Origin: Prosthecochloris ethylica
Lineage (GTDB): Bacteria; Bacteroidota; Chlorobiia; Chlorobiales; Chlorobiaceae
Reading direction: 5' to 3' (one strand)
NCBI RefSeq assembly: GCF_015234275.1
Contig: NZ_JADGII010000005.1
Length of the DNA: 64,000 nucleotides
The position numbers were made by a program, and so were the translations under genes. The notes below the pieces were generated by a model, which ran no database searches, was not told the DNA's origin, and worked only from the letters and a program-made list of their open reading frames with translations. Every line of letters begins with the position of its first letter. The stretch's first letter is position 1. Below are positions 1 through 8,865 of this stretch, one piece after another.

Positions 1-57
<57 letters not shown>

Positions 58-113
58 CCACTGCGTTGCGCACCGTGCGCTGTCAGAGACATCAAGGATT
101 CAGCAGCTCAACA

Positions 114-1127
114 CTATTCTCCTTCCTCTTCGTTCCACACGCCCATACCGGCGAATTTCTCCCGTCGCTGACGCACCAGCTCTTCAGGCTGCTTCTGTTC
201 CAGAGCGGTCAGCTCTTCGATCAGTACGGACTTCAGGGTCGAGGCCATGGCCTCAGGATCACGGTGCGCCCCGCCTACAGGTTCCTCGACAATACGATCG
301 ATAATGCCCTGGCTGAGCAGGTCATCGGCCGTGAGTTTCAGGGCCTCGGCAGCCTGCTCCTTGTATTTCCAGCTTCTCCAGAGAATAGATGAGCAGCTTT
401 CAGGAGAGATCACTGAATACCATGTGTTTTCCTCCATCAGGATCCGGTCACCGACACCGATCCCTATAGCTCCCCCACTCGCCCCTTCACCGATAATCAC
501 ACAGATCACCGGTACCCTGAGAGAAGCCATTTCGATGAGATTGCGGGCTATAGCCTCTGCCTGCCCGCGCTCCTCGGCCTCGATACCGGGAAAAGCTCCT
601 GGCGTATCGATAAGCGTGATCACCGGACGATTGAACTTTTCTGCGAGCTTCATGAGCCTGAGCGCCTTGCGGTACCCTTCCGGCTGTGCCATACCGAAAT
701 TCCTGTACAGGTTCGACTTGGTATCGCGCCCCTTCTGATGGCCGATGACCATAACGCTCCGGCAATACCCCGCATCCGTGTCTTCAAGACGGGCAAAACC
801 TCCGACGATGGCCTTGTCATCGTAATAATGACGATCACCGGACAGCTCCACGAAATCCTGCATCATCATGTAGATGTAGTCAAGCGTATAGGGGCGCTCA
901 GGATGCCGTGCGAGCTGCACTTTCTGCCACCGTGTCAGGTTCTGGTAAATCGACCGGCGCAGAGCCTCGACCTTGTCCTCGAGGGCCAGGATCTCCCGGT
1001 TCAATTCATCGGTTTCAACCGTATTATGCTCACGTGCACTTTTATTCAGGCACACTCTCATCTCATCGAGCTTGGCTTCGAGCTCGATGACAGGTTTTTC
1101 AAAATCAAGAACAACCTTCGTTGCCAT
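114..1127 (-). CDS. accA: Acetyl-CoA carboxylase carboxyltransferase subunit alpha
   Basis: AccA pairs with AccD to move the carboxyl group from carboxybiotin on BCCP to acetyl-CoA, giving malonyl-CoA for fatty-acid synthesis in the cytoplasm. The 337-residue product has the usual family length. Visible signatures are DTPGAFPG at residues 174-181 and the oxyanion-forming glycine-rich GEGASGGA at 213-220, followed by the ISPESCSSILWR stretch. The N-terminal helical part (residues 1-70) fits the alpha subunit rather than AccD, and there is no zinc finger. The ATG at 1127 is preceded closely by GAGAGG. The gene lies downstream of the HU gene and its terminator, so it probably has its own promoter. 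accB and accC are nearby in the opposite direction; accD is not in the window. Confidence 0.96.
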   Translation of the reverse strand: MATKVVLDFEKPVIELEAKLDEMRVCLNKSAREHNTVETDELNREILALEDKVEALRRSIYQNLTRWQKVQLARHPERPYTLDYIYMMMQDFVELSGDRHYYDDKAIVGGFARLEDTDAGYCRSVMVIGHQKGRDTKSNLYRNFGMAQPEGYRKALRLMKLAEKFNRPVITLIDTPGAFPGIEAEERGQAEAIARNLIEMASLRVPVICVIIGEGASGGAIGIGVGDRILMEENTWYSVISPESCSSILWRSWKYKEQAAEALKLTADDLLSQGIIDRIVEEPVGGAHRDPEAMASTLKSVLIEELTALEQKQPEELVRQRREKFAGMGVWNEEEGE

Positions 1128-1150
1128 AACCTCTCAGCACATTGTATATG

Positions 1151-1187
1151 ATAAAAAAAGTCCATCGAGCACATGCCGGATGGACTT
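1151..1187 (-). terminator. Rho-independent terminator of the HU gene
   Basis: Read on the minus strand, AAGTCCATC and GATGGACTT form a perfect 9-bp stem (1158-1166 with 1179-1187) around a 12-nt loop, followed by a run of T (1153-1159 are A on the plus strand). It sits just after the HU stop codon and before accA, separating the two genes. Confidence 0.85.
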
Positions 1188-1216
1188 GTCAACACATGGA
1201 TCAGAACACATACCTG

Positions 1217-1492
1217 TCAGCTGTCAACCTCTTCTTTCAGCGCTTTACCAGGTTTGAACTTCACTACTTTTCTGGCAGCAATCGTGATTGTCTCGCCGGT
1301 CTGTGGATTACGGCCCTGGCGTTCGCCCCGTTCCCCTGTAGAGAAGGTACCGAAACCGACCAGTGTAACATCTTCTCCAGCTTTCAGGCTATCGGTCACG
1401 ACATTGACAAACGCATTCACGGCTTTCTCAGCATCAGCTTTGGTCAGGCCTGCCTCAGTGGCAATTTTTTCTACTAACTCGGCTTTTGACAT
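1217..1492 (-). CDS. HU-family histone-like DNA-binding protein
   Basis: A 91-residue nucleoid protein of the HU/IHF family, expected to bind and bend DNA non-specifically as a dimer. The sequence shows the N-terminal helices (SKAELVEKIATEAG), the core GFGTFSTGERGERQGRNPQTG with the beta-arm RNPQTGE, and the C-terminal helix after KFKPGKALKE. I chose the ATG at 1492 because it gives the family length and the usual MSKAELVEK start; an in-frame start at 1618 would add 42 unrelated residues that run into the promoter region. It is followed by a strong terminator and appears monocistronic. HU and IHF subunits cannot be told apart with certainty by eye, but the lack of IHF-specific features favours HU. 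Confidence 0.95.
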   Translation of the reverse strand: MSKAELVEKIATEAGLTKADAEKAVNAFVNVVTDSLKAGEDVTLVGFGTFSTGERGERQGRNPQTGETITIAARKVVKFKPGKALKEEVDS

Positions 1493-1553
1493 AGGAAACT
1501 TTTTTATGGTTGGAGGAAATACCAACTGATTATGTCTTAACTGCAATAAAGCT

Positions 1554-1582
1554 AATTTAACCAGTACGTTAGAAACATCCAA
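1554..1582 (-). promoter_or_regulatory. Candidate sigma-70 promoter of the HU gene
   Basis: On the minus strand TTGGAT (1577-1582) and TAAATT (1554-1559) are separated by 17 bp. Each hexamer matches the consensus at four of six positions. The location, about 60 bp upstream of the HU start, is sensible, but the match is only moderate. Confidence 0.4.
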
Positions 1583-1712
1583 TTGGTTTTTCCCGGGGAA
1601 TCCCCGTGCTGCCGGCATCCCCGATTGTTAATCACAAGCGGCTGTATTATATTAAAGTCTTTGCTGAAGAGCAAACAGGCAAGTATAAAAAACCGTTGAG
1701 AACAGACTGCAC

Positions 1713-2279
1713 ATGACGTCGATCAGTAACGTTTCAAAAGGGGCGATCATCCGCTTCAGGGGAGAGCCTCACAGAATTGACACTCTTGTCCACCGAACCC
1801 CCGGCAACCTCAGAGCGTTTTACCAGGCGGGGATGAAAAATCTTAACACCGGCCGTAATGTATCATACCGCTTCAGCGCCAATGAATCCGTTGACGTGAT
1901 TGTCACCGAACGAAAACAGTACCAGTACCTGTACCGTGACGGGGACGATTTCGTGATGATGGACACCGAAACATTCGACCAGATCAACGTTCCCGCAGAA
2001 ACCATCGGTGAACCGGCCCGTTTTCTCAAGGAAGCGGCAATGGTCGATATTGTCTTTGCCGATGACAATTCGATCCTGGAAGCGGAACTTCCGACATTTG
2101 TCGATCTCGAGGTCACCGAAACCAGTCCGGCCACCAAGGATGACCGGGCTACCAGCGGAACGAAACCGGCGGTCGTCGAAACCGGTGCGGAAGTGAACGT
2201 CCCGATGTTTATCCAGAATGAAAGCGTTATCCGTATCGACACCCGCACCGGGGACTATATGGAACGAGTAAAAAAATAA
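1713..2279 (+). CDS. efp: Translation elongation factor P
   Basis: EF-P binds the ribosome between the P and E sites and relieves stalling at polyproline. The 188-residue product has the full three-domain length, with the KOW-like N-terminal domain (residues 5-65), the central OB domain containing the YQYLYRDGDDFVMMD stretch, and the C-terminal OB domain with the conserved DDRATSGTKPA and ETGAEVNVPMFI segments. The functional loop in domain I reads TPGNLRAF (residues 29-36): by alignment on the PG pair, the residue that carries the lysyl or rhamnosyl modification in other bacteria is Asn32 here. No modification-enzyme gene is nearby. efp is the first gene of an apparent efp-accB-accC unit, a common pairing with biotin carboxylase genes. 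Confidence 0.96.
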   Translation: MTSISNVSKGAIIRFRGEPHRIDTLVHRTPGNLRAFYQAGMKNLNTGRNVSYRFSANESVDVIVTERKQYQYLYRDGDDFVMMDTETFDQINVPAETIGEPARFLKEAAMVDIVFADDNSILEAELPTFVDLEVTETSPATKDDRATSGTKPAVVETGAEVNVPMFIQNESVIRIDTRTGDYMERVKK

Positions 2280-2321
2280 CAGCCGCAGCACCACCGGCAG
2301 CAGCTGCCACCAACCAAATAT

Positions 2322-2795
2322 GTGACCACTATGAATCTGAAAGAAATCGAGCATCTGATAGAAATTATCGATAAATCGGATATCGATGAAGCGACCATCG
2401 AAGAGGGCGACTTCAAAATCACCCTGAAGCGATCGGCTTCCCAGCCTCTCGCACAACCGGTTGCCGTTCCGGCACCTGTGGCCGCGGCAGCACCGGCCCC
2501 GCAGCCACAGGCGCCGCAGCCCGCCAGCGAGCCTCAAACCACCGAGGCTGATGCGGATCTTATCGAGATTCGTTCACCGATTGTCGGCACATTCTACCGT
2601 GCCCCTTCTCCTGACTCCGATCCGTTCATCAATGTCAATGACCGCATCGAGAAAGGTGATGTCCTCTGCATCGTCGAGGCCATGAAGCTTATGAATGAAA
2701 TCGAGGCTGAAGTCTCGGGCTCGATTGTGGAAATCGCTGTTGAAAACGGACAACCGGTCGAATACGACCAGGTCCTGTTCCGCCTGAAGCCGTAA
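2322..2795 (+). CDS. accB: Biotin carboxyl carrier protein of acetyl-CoA carboxylase
   Basis: BCCP carries the biotin that shuttles CO2 between the AccC active site and the AccAD carboxyltransferase. The product is 157 residues long. A short N-terminal helical region is followed by a Pro/Ala-rich flexible linker (about 42-75), then the biotinyl domain with the EAMKLMNEIE motif; Lys122 is the expected biotinylated residue. The reading frame can begin at GTG 2322 or at ATG 2331, and the ATG gives the commoner MNLKEIE start. It lies 42 bp after efp and 16 bp before accC, so the three genes are probably co-transcribed. Confidence 0.95.
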   Translation: MTTMNLKEIEHLIEIIDKSDIDEATIEEGDFKITLKRSASQPLAQPVAVPAPVAAAAPAPQPQAPQPASEPQTTEADADLIEIRSPIVGTFYRAPSPDSDPFINVNDRIEKGDVLCIVEAMKLMNEIEAEVSGSIVEIAVENGQPVEYDQVLFRLKP

Positions 2796-2811
2796 TTGCT
2801 AAATCTGCACC

Positions 2812-4164
2812 ATGTTGTTTAAGAAAATACTGATTGCTAACCGTGGCGAAATCGCATTACGGGTTATGCAGTCGTGCCGTGAACTGGGTATCGGCACCAT
2901 AGCGGTCTACTCGACTGCCGACCGTAACTCGCTGCACGTAAAATACGCCGATGAAGCGGTCTGTATCGGCCCCGCACCGGGAAAAGACAGTTATCTCAAT
3001 ATTCCGCGCATCATCGCCGCTGCCGAAATCACCAATGCCGACGCTATCCACCCGGGATACGGCTTTCTTGCCGAAAACGCAGATTTCGCTGAAGTCTGTA
3101 CATCGTCTGGCATCAAGTTCATCGGCCCGACAGCTGAAATGATCCGCAAGATGGGTGATAAAAACAGCGCGAAGGAAACCATGATAGCTGCGGGAGTTCC
3201 GGTGATTCCCGGCAGCGACGGACTGATCAGGGATGCTGCGCATGCCCTGAAAACCGCAGAGGATATCGGCTATCCTGTCATTATCAAACCCACGGCAGGA
3301 GGCGGAGGAAAGGGTATGCGGGTGGTCCACGAATCATCCATGCTCGAAAAATCCCTTGTCGCATCCCAGAACGAAGCCCATCAGGCATTTGGAAACAGCG
3401 GGGTATACATCGAAAAATTCGTCGACCGCCCGCGCCATGTCGAAATCCAGATACTGGCCGATCAGCACGGCAATGCACTGCATCTCGGGGAACGGGACTG
3501 CACCATTCAGCGCAGGCACCAGAAACTGATCGAGGAGACACCTTCACCGGCAGTAGACGAACAGCTGCGTGAAAAGATGGGTGCAGCTGCCGTTGCGGCA
3601 GCACAGGCGATCAGCTATGAAGGTGCCGGAACAATCGAGTTCCTGCTCGATAACAGCGGTCATTTCTACTTCATGGAAATGAATACCCGTATCCAGGTCG
3701 AACACCCCGTAACTGAAGAGCGCTACGATGTCGATCTGGTCAAAGAGCAGATCCTCGTCGCTGCCGGAGGTTCTCTTGCCGGTAAAAACTATCTGCCGAA
3801 AGGTCACTCCATTGAATGCAGGATCAATGCTGAAGATCCGGAACACGGTTTCCGGCCGAGCCCCGGAGAGCTGAAAGTATTCCATACACCGGGAGGGCAT
3901 GGCGTCCGCGTGGATTCACACGGTTATGCCAGTTATCAGATTCCGCCGCATTACGATTCGATGATCGGCAAGCTCATCGTCACTGCAGATACCCGTGACG
4001 AAGCTATTGCCCGCATGCAGAGAGCCCTTGACGAATTCATTGTCGCCGGTATCAAGACAACCATTCCGTTTCACAAGCAGCTTCTGAAAACGAAGGAATT
4101 CAGAAGCGGCTCGTTCGACACGCACTTCCTCGATTCATTTACCTTCATACCGGATAACGAATAA
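2812..4164 (+). CDS. accC: Acetyl-CoA carboxylase, biotin carboxylase subunit
   Basis: AccC uses ATP and bicarbonate to carboxylate the biotin on BCCP, the first half-reaction of malonyl-CoA formation. At 450 residues it has the standard length. It starts with FKKILIANRGEIALR, the biotin carboxylase N-domain, and contains the ATP-grasp glycine loop GGGGKGMR (about 163-170), the metal- and bicarbonate-site region FYFMEMNTRIQVEHPVTE, and the C-terminal domain with ECRINAEDP. It follows accB by 16 bp and ends in a strong hairpin terminator shared with the convergent rpoC. Confidence 0.96.
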   Translation: MLFKKILIANRGEIALRVMQSCRELGIGTIAVYSTADRNSLHVKYADEAVCIGPAPGKDSYLNIPRIIAAAEITNADAIHPGYGFLAENADFAEVCTSSGIKFIGPTAEMIRKMGDKNSAKETMIAAGVPVIPGSDGLIRDAAHALKTAEDIGYPVIIKPTAGGGGKGMRVVHESSMLEKSLVASQNEAHQAFGNSGVYIEKFVDRPRHVEIQILADQHGNALHLGERDCTIQRRHQKLIEETPSPAVDEQLREKMGAAAVAAAQAISYEGAGTIEFLLDNSGHFYFMEMNTRIQVEHPVTEERYDVDLVKEQILVAAGGSLAGKNYLPKGHSIECRINAEDPEHGFRPSPGELKVFHTPGGHGVRVDSHGYASYQIPPHYDSMIGKLIVTADTRDEAIARMQRALDEFIVAGIKTTIPFHKQLLKTKEFRSGSFDTHFLDSFTFIPDNE

Positions 4165-4190
4165 CCGTTCATCGCCCGGTACAGACAATA

Positions 4191-4225
4191 AAGAAGCCGC
4201 CGTGACTGGGTCACGGCGGCTTCTT
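4191..4225. terminator. Terminator between convergent accC and rpoC
   Basis: A perfect 16-bp stem (4191-4206 with 4210-4225, arms beginning AAGAAGCCGC) encloses a 3-nt loop and is followed on the plus strand by TGTTTTTG. It lies 26 bp after the accC stop and 42 bp beyond the rpoC stop, so it can end transcription from both sides. The T-run is better on the plus strand. Confidence 0.9.
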
Positions 4226-4266
4226 TGTTTTTGACATGTATTCAGCCTATGCGGATTGGCCTGGCA

Positions 4267-7200
4267 TTATGACGCGGCCCCGTCTTCGGGTGTTTGACTG
4301 TCGTTATCACCGTCAGCGGGCGCAAGCTCCTCTGTTACCGGCTCGACGCTCATTTCAGGCTCCGGCTTGACCAGTTCAAGCTTACGATACGCCTTGAGCC
4401 CGGTCCCGGCAGGAATAAGCTTGCCGACGATGACATTCTCTTTCAGGCCGAGAAGGTTGTCTGCCTTGCCGGATACTGCGGCATCGGTCAACACCTTGGT
4501 GGTTTCCTGGAAGGAAGCGGCAGAAATAACACTTTCCGTCTGCAGGGCAGCACTGGTAATACCCAGCAGGATCGGATGAGAGGTCGCCTGCACAGCCGGT
4601 TCGACCACAATCAGGCTCTTGGCGTTCTTGCGCAGCTCACGATTGATCTTGGTGATATCACGCATTTTATAGAGCTGCCCCTCCTGGATCCTGGCCGGTG
4701 CATCCCCTCTCTCGGTGACACGGACCTTTTCGGCAATCGCTTCATTGGCCTCGATAAAGACCGTCCTGTCGATCAGGTCGCCCGGAAGGAGCTCGGTATC
4801 GCCAGGTTCCTCGACCTTGACCTTCTGCAGCATCTGGCGCACGATGACCTCGAGATGCTTGTCGCTGATCTCGACACCGGCGTTGATCTGGTACACTTTC
4901 TGAATCTCGTTGACCAGATACTGCTGGACAGCATTCGGTCCCTGAATCCTGAGGATATCCTGCGGAGAAATCGCACCATCGGTCAGCGGCTCACCGGCCT
5001 TGACCTCGTCACCCTCGTTGGCCAGCACGTGTTTACCGACCTGGACGTAGTAGGTTTTTTCCTCACCGAACTCGTTTTTCACCTTGATCTCCTTGCTGCT
5101 GCGACGCTGTGACCCGAAACTGACATACCCGTCAATTTCGGAGACAATCGCCGGATCCGAAGGAATACGCGCCTCGAACAGCTCGGTGACTTTCGGCAGA
5201 CCGGCGGTAATATCACCACCGACCCGGTCAAGGTTCCGTGGTACTTTCGCCAGCAGATCACCGATAATGACTTTCTGGCCATCCTCGACGAACATGTTCG
5301 ATTTGATCGGCAGCGGGTAGGTTTTCAGGATCTCTCCGGCCTCGCTGACGATCATGATCCTCGGCTCCCTGGTTTCCGAAGCGCGGAGCTTCGTCCTCCA
5401 GTTGATAATCACGTGCTGTACGTAGCCGGTCTGGGGATCGACCTCTTCCTTGTAGGTGACACCCTTTTCGATATCGGCAAACTTGACGTACCCCTCCTGT
5501 TCAGCGATAAACTGAGTACTGTTCGGCTCGCTGCTGAAGAGGACATCGTCTTTCTTTACCATATCCCCTTTGCTGCACATCAGGTTGGCACCGTGCGGCA
5601 CATCGTGGCGTTTGAGCAGCTTGCCGGAGTCGGGATCGACAATATTGATCTTACCGTTTTTCTGGATGACCAGGGTCCTGGATTCCGGCATTCCGTCTTC
5701 ATTGACAGTCTGCTGTTCGACGGTCCGCACATTTTCAAAATCGACCATCCCCTCGTACACCGCCTTGGTCTCGGTTTCGGCAATGCCGCCCTGAGCAGTA
5801 CCACCCTGGTGGAAGGTACGCAGCGTCAGCTGGGTTCCCGGCTCACCGATCGACTGTGCGGCAATGACACCGACAGCCTCACCGTTTTCAACAACTTTGT
5901 GCACGGCAAGGTTGGTACCATAGCATTTCGCGCAGATCCCCTGCTTCGCCTCACAGGTCAGCACTGAACGAATGTCAGCCTCGAGAACCCCGAGATTGCC
6001 CTGGATGGCATCGGCTATGTCATCGGAGATCACACCGCCGGCCGGAACCACGATCTCGTCCTTGAGGGTATCCCAGATATCACGTGCGGCGATCCTGCCG
6101 CGGATTTTGTCGCTGAACTTGATCTGGCCCCCGGTTTCCTCCTCGATGCTTCGCTCGACATGCAGGCCACGGGTTGTCCCGCAATCCTCCATGGTGACAA
6201 TCACATCCTGGGCGACATCATGCAGCCTTCTGGTCAGGTAACCGGCATCAGCTGTCTTGAGCGATGTATCGGATAGACCTTTACGGGCACCGTGCGTCGA
6301 AACAAAGTACTCGAGAACGGTCAGCCCTTCCTTGAGGTTCGAGATAATAGGGTTCTCGATAATTTCACCCGGCTGCCCCGACATCGACTTCTGGGGTCGT
6401 GCGATCAGGCCTCGCATACCGGTAAGCTGGCGAACCTGCTCCCTTGAACCACGGGCACCTGAATCAAGCATCATAAAGAGCGGATTGAACCCGGCCCGAT
6501 CCTTGCGCAGCTTCTGATAGGACTCTTCGGCGACAAGGTTGGTCACTTTCTGCCAGACGTCGACAATCTGGTTGTAGCGCTCGTTTTCCGTCAGCGTACC
6601 ACGATTGTACTCTCGCAGAATCTTGTTGCTCTCCCTGGTCGCTTTTTTGATCAGCTGCACCTTGGCTTCAGGAATGATGGCATCAGACAAGCCGATCGAC
6701 AGGCCCCCTTTCATCGCGTAGTGATATCCGACCTGCTTGATATTGTCAAGAAACTCGGCAGCCTGGACATTACCCACTTCGGAACAGATCTTCGCGATCA
6801 GCTCCTTGGCACCTTTCTTATCAATCACCTTGTTGACGAACCCGATATCGTCAGGAACGTACTGGTTGAAAATCACACGCCCGACCGTCGTCACGAGCAG
6901 TCTTCCGGCTTCGATCTCCTGCTTCAGCCAGGCTTTCTTCTCTCCCTGGTCCTCGGGAATGATCTCAAGCATTCTGACAGGATCGAACTTCTGGACGATA
7001 TGACCGTCGTAGCGGACAAACACCAGTGAGTGCAGGCCGATACGCTCCTCGTTATAGGCGATGCGTACCTCCTCGGTACTGTAGAATACGTGCCCCTGGC
7101 CCTTTTCCCCGATCCTCGACTTGGTCAGGTAATACATCCCCAGTACCATGTCCTGTGACGGAACCGTCACCGGCTTGCCGGACTGCGGCAGAATCAGGTT

Positions 7201-8781
7201 ATGGGAAGACAGCATGAGCAGTGATGCCTCGAGCTGCGCTTCCTGCGAAAGAGGCACGTGAACCGCCATCTGGTCACCGTCAAAGTCGGCATTGAACGCG
7301 GTACAGACCAGCGGATGGATCTGGATGGCTTTTCCCTCGATAAGCACCGGCTGGAATGCCTGGATACCGAGACGGTGAAGCGTCGGCGCACGGTTGAGGA
7401 GCACCGGGCGGCCATCGATAACTTTTTCCAGAACATCCCAGACAATCGGATCCTTTTTATCGATCAGCTTCTTGGCTGATTTGACAGATTTCGCTATCCC
7501 GCGTTCGACGAGACGGCGTATGACAAACGGCTGAAACAGTTCGATCGCCATGCTTTTCGGCAGACCGCACTCGTGCAGCTTCAGCTCCGGGCCGACGACA
7601 ATGACCGAGCGCCCGGAATAATCGACCCTCTTACCCAGAAGGTTCTGACGGAAACGTCCCTGCTTGCCCTTGAGAGCATCCGAGAGCGATTTCAGCGGAC
7701 GGTTCGACTCGCCGGTTTTCACGGCATTCGCCTTGCGCGAATTATCGAACAGTGCATCGACCGCTTCCTGCAGCATACGCTTCTCGTTTCGCAGAATAAC
7801 CTCGGGAGCCCTGATGTCGATCAGTTTCTTGAGGCGGTTGTTGCGGATAATGACTCTTCGATAGAGATCGTTGAGATCCGATGTCGCAAACCGGCCGCCT
7901 TCCAGGGGAACAAGCGGACGGAGCTCGGGCGGTATGACGGGAATGACCTCCATCACCATGTATTCAGGCTTGTTGCCTTCGTAGACATAGGGTTCGGGCA
8001 TATCATCCTCCGGAAAGAGCCCGCCGGGTTTGCGCCGTGTCTTTTTCTGGGGTTCATAGCTTTTTCTGAATGCCTCGACGACTTTCAGCCGCTTGAGGGC
8101 ATCGGCTTTCTTCTGCTCCGATCCGCTTTCGCGCAGCACCTTGCGCAGGTGCTCGGCAGATGTATCGAGGTCAAGCCCCTTGAGAAGGGTATGAATCGCC
8201 TCCCCACCCATCTTGGCAACGAACTTTGCCGGATCGTCATCATCGAGGTCCTGGTTATCCTCGTACTCGGTAATGATCTGGAAATACTGCTCCTCCGTCA
8301 GGCGGTCAAGCTTCTTGATGCCCTGTTTTTCACCCGGTTCACCAGGATTGATCACCACGTACACTTCGTAATAGATGATCCTCTCGAGCTCTTTTGTCGA
8401 CAGGTCGAGCAGCGCTCCGATCTTGCTTGGAACAGAACGGAAAAACCATGTATGGACAACCGGGACAGCGAGGGAAATATGTCCCATACGCTCACGGCGA
8501 ACGCTTTTCATGGTCACCTCGACGCCGCAGCGGTCACAGATGATTCCTTTGTAACGGACCCGTTTGTATTTACCGCAATAGCACTCCCAGTCCTTGGTCG
8601 GTCCAAAGATTTTCTCGCACATCAGGCCGTCCCGTTCAGGCTTGAACGTGCGGTAATTGATGGTTTCAGGTTTCAGCACCTCGCCGCGTGAATGAGCAAG
8701 AATGCTCTCCGGCGAAGCAATGCTGAATTTTATTTTCGAAAAATCACCTTTGATCGGCGATGATCCCTGTGAAAAAATCAT
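4267..8781 (-). CDS. rpoC: DNA-directed RNA polymerase subunit beta-prime
   Basis: The largest core subunit of RNA polymerase, carrying the catalytic Mg2+ site. I place the start at the ATG at 8781, where AGGGA sits about nine bases upstream and the product begins MIFSQGSSPIKGDFS; the longer frame to 8847 would add 22 residues with no support. This gives 1504 residues. Visible landmarks are the N-terminal zinc ribbon (CYCGKYKRVRYKG then CDRC), the catalytic NADFDGDQMAVH near residue 500, the bridge/trigger region with the GEPGTQLTLRTFH motif, and the second zinc site CEAKQGICAKCYG. The C-terminus is acidic. rpoC follows rpoB by 84 bp and is the last gene of the ribosomal-protein and RNA polymerase block. 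Confidence 0.97.
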   Translation of the reverse strand: MIFSQGSSPIKGDFSKIKFSIASPESILAHSRGEVLKPETINYRTFKPERDGLMCEKIFGPTKDWECYCGKYKRVRYKGIICDRCGVEVTMKSVRRERMGHISLAVPVVHTWFFRSVPSKIGALLDLSTKELERIIYYEVYVVINPGEPGEKQGIKKLDRLTEEQYFQIITEYEDNQDLDDDDPAKFVAKMGGEAIHTLLKGLDLDTSAEHLRKVLRESGSEQKKADALKRLKVVEAFRKSYEPQKKTRRKPGGLFPEDDMPEPYVYEGNKPEYMVMEVIPVIPPELRPLVPLEGGRFATSDLNDLYRRVIIRNNRLKKLIDIRAPEVILRNEKRMLQEAVDALFDNSRKANAVKTGESNRPLKSLSDALKGKQGRFRQNLLGKRVDYSGRSVIVVGPELKLHECGLPKSMAIELFQPFVIRRLVERGIAKSVKSAKKLIDKKDPIVWDVLEKVIDGRPVLLNRAPTLHRLGIQAFQPVLIEGKAIQIHPLVCTAFNADFDGDQMAVHVPLSQEAQLEASLLMLSSHNLILPQSGKPVTVPSQDMVLGMYYLTKSRIGEKGQGHVFYSTEEVRIAYNEERIGLHSLVFVRYDGHIVQKFDPVRMLEIIPEDQGEKKAWLKQEIEAGRLLVTTVGRVIFNQYVPDDIGFVNKVIDKKGAKELIAKICSEVGNVQAAEFLDNIKQVGYHYAMKGGLSIGLSDAIIPEAKVQLIKKATRESNKILREYNRGTLTENERYNQIVDVWQKVTNLVAEESYQKLRKDRAGFNPLFMMLDSGARGSREQVRQLTGMRGLIARPQKSMSGQPGEIIENPIISNLKEGLTVLEYFVSTHGARKGLSDTSLKTADAGYLTRRLHDVAQDVIVTMEDCGTTRGLHVERSIEEETGGQIKFSDKIRGRIAARDIWDTLKDEIVVPAGGVISDDIADAIQGNLGVLEADIRSVLTCEAKQGICAKCYGTNLAVHKVVENGEAVGVIAAQSIGEPGTQLTLRTFHQGGTAQGGIAETETKAVYEGMVDFENVRTVEQQTVNEDGMPESRTLVIQKNGKINIVDPDSGKLLKRHDVPHGANLMCSKGDMVKKDDVLFSSEPNSTQFIAEQEGYVKFADIEKGVTYKEEVDPQTGYVQHVIINWRTKLRASETREPRIMIVSEAGEILKTYPLPIKSNMFVEDGQKVIIGDLLAKVPRNLDRVGGDITAGLPKVTELFEARIPSDPAIVSEIDGYVSFGSQRRSSKEIKVKNEFGEEKTYYVQVGKHVLANEGDEVKAGEPLTDGAISPQDILRIQGPNAVQQYLVNEIQKVYQINAGVEISDKHLEVIVRQMLQKVKVEEPGDTELLPGDLIDRTVFIEANEAIAEKVRVTERGDAPARIQEGQLYKMRDITKINRELRKNAKSLIVVEPAVQATSHPILLGITSAALQTESVISAASFQETTKVLTDAAVSGKADNLLGLKENVIVGKLIPAGTGLKAYRKLELVKPEPEMSVEPVTEELAPADGDNDSQTPEDGAAS

Positions 8782-8865
8782 AGTATATGTCCCTGTTATA
8801 AACGACCTTGTTCTAAATCCAACCGGATGCCCTGCCCCGGTGTTCAACCATGAATATCGTTACGC

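Noticed and set aside
4294..5112. Long plus-strand open frame of 272 codons opposite rpoC
   Set aside because: It lies entirely antisense to a firmly identified rpoC and has no family features; a shadow of GC-rich codon use.
8782..8847. Upstream extension of rpoC (22 residues)
   Set aside because: The ATG at 8781 has a proper ribosome site and gives the usual N-terminus; the extension does not resemble RpoC.
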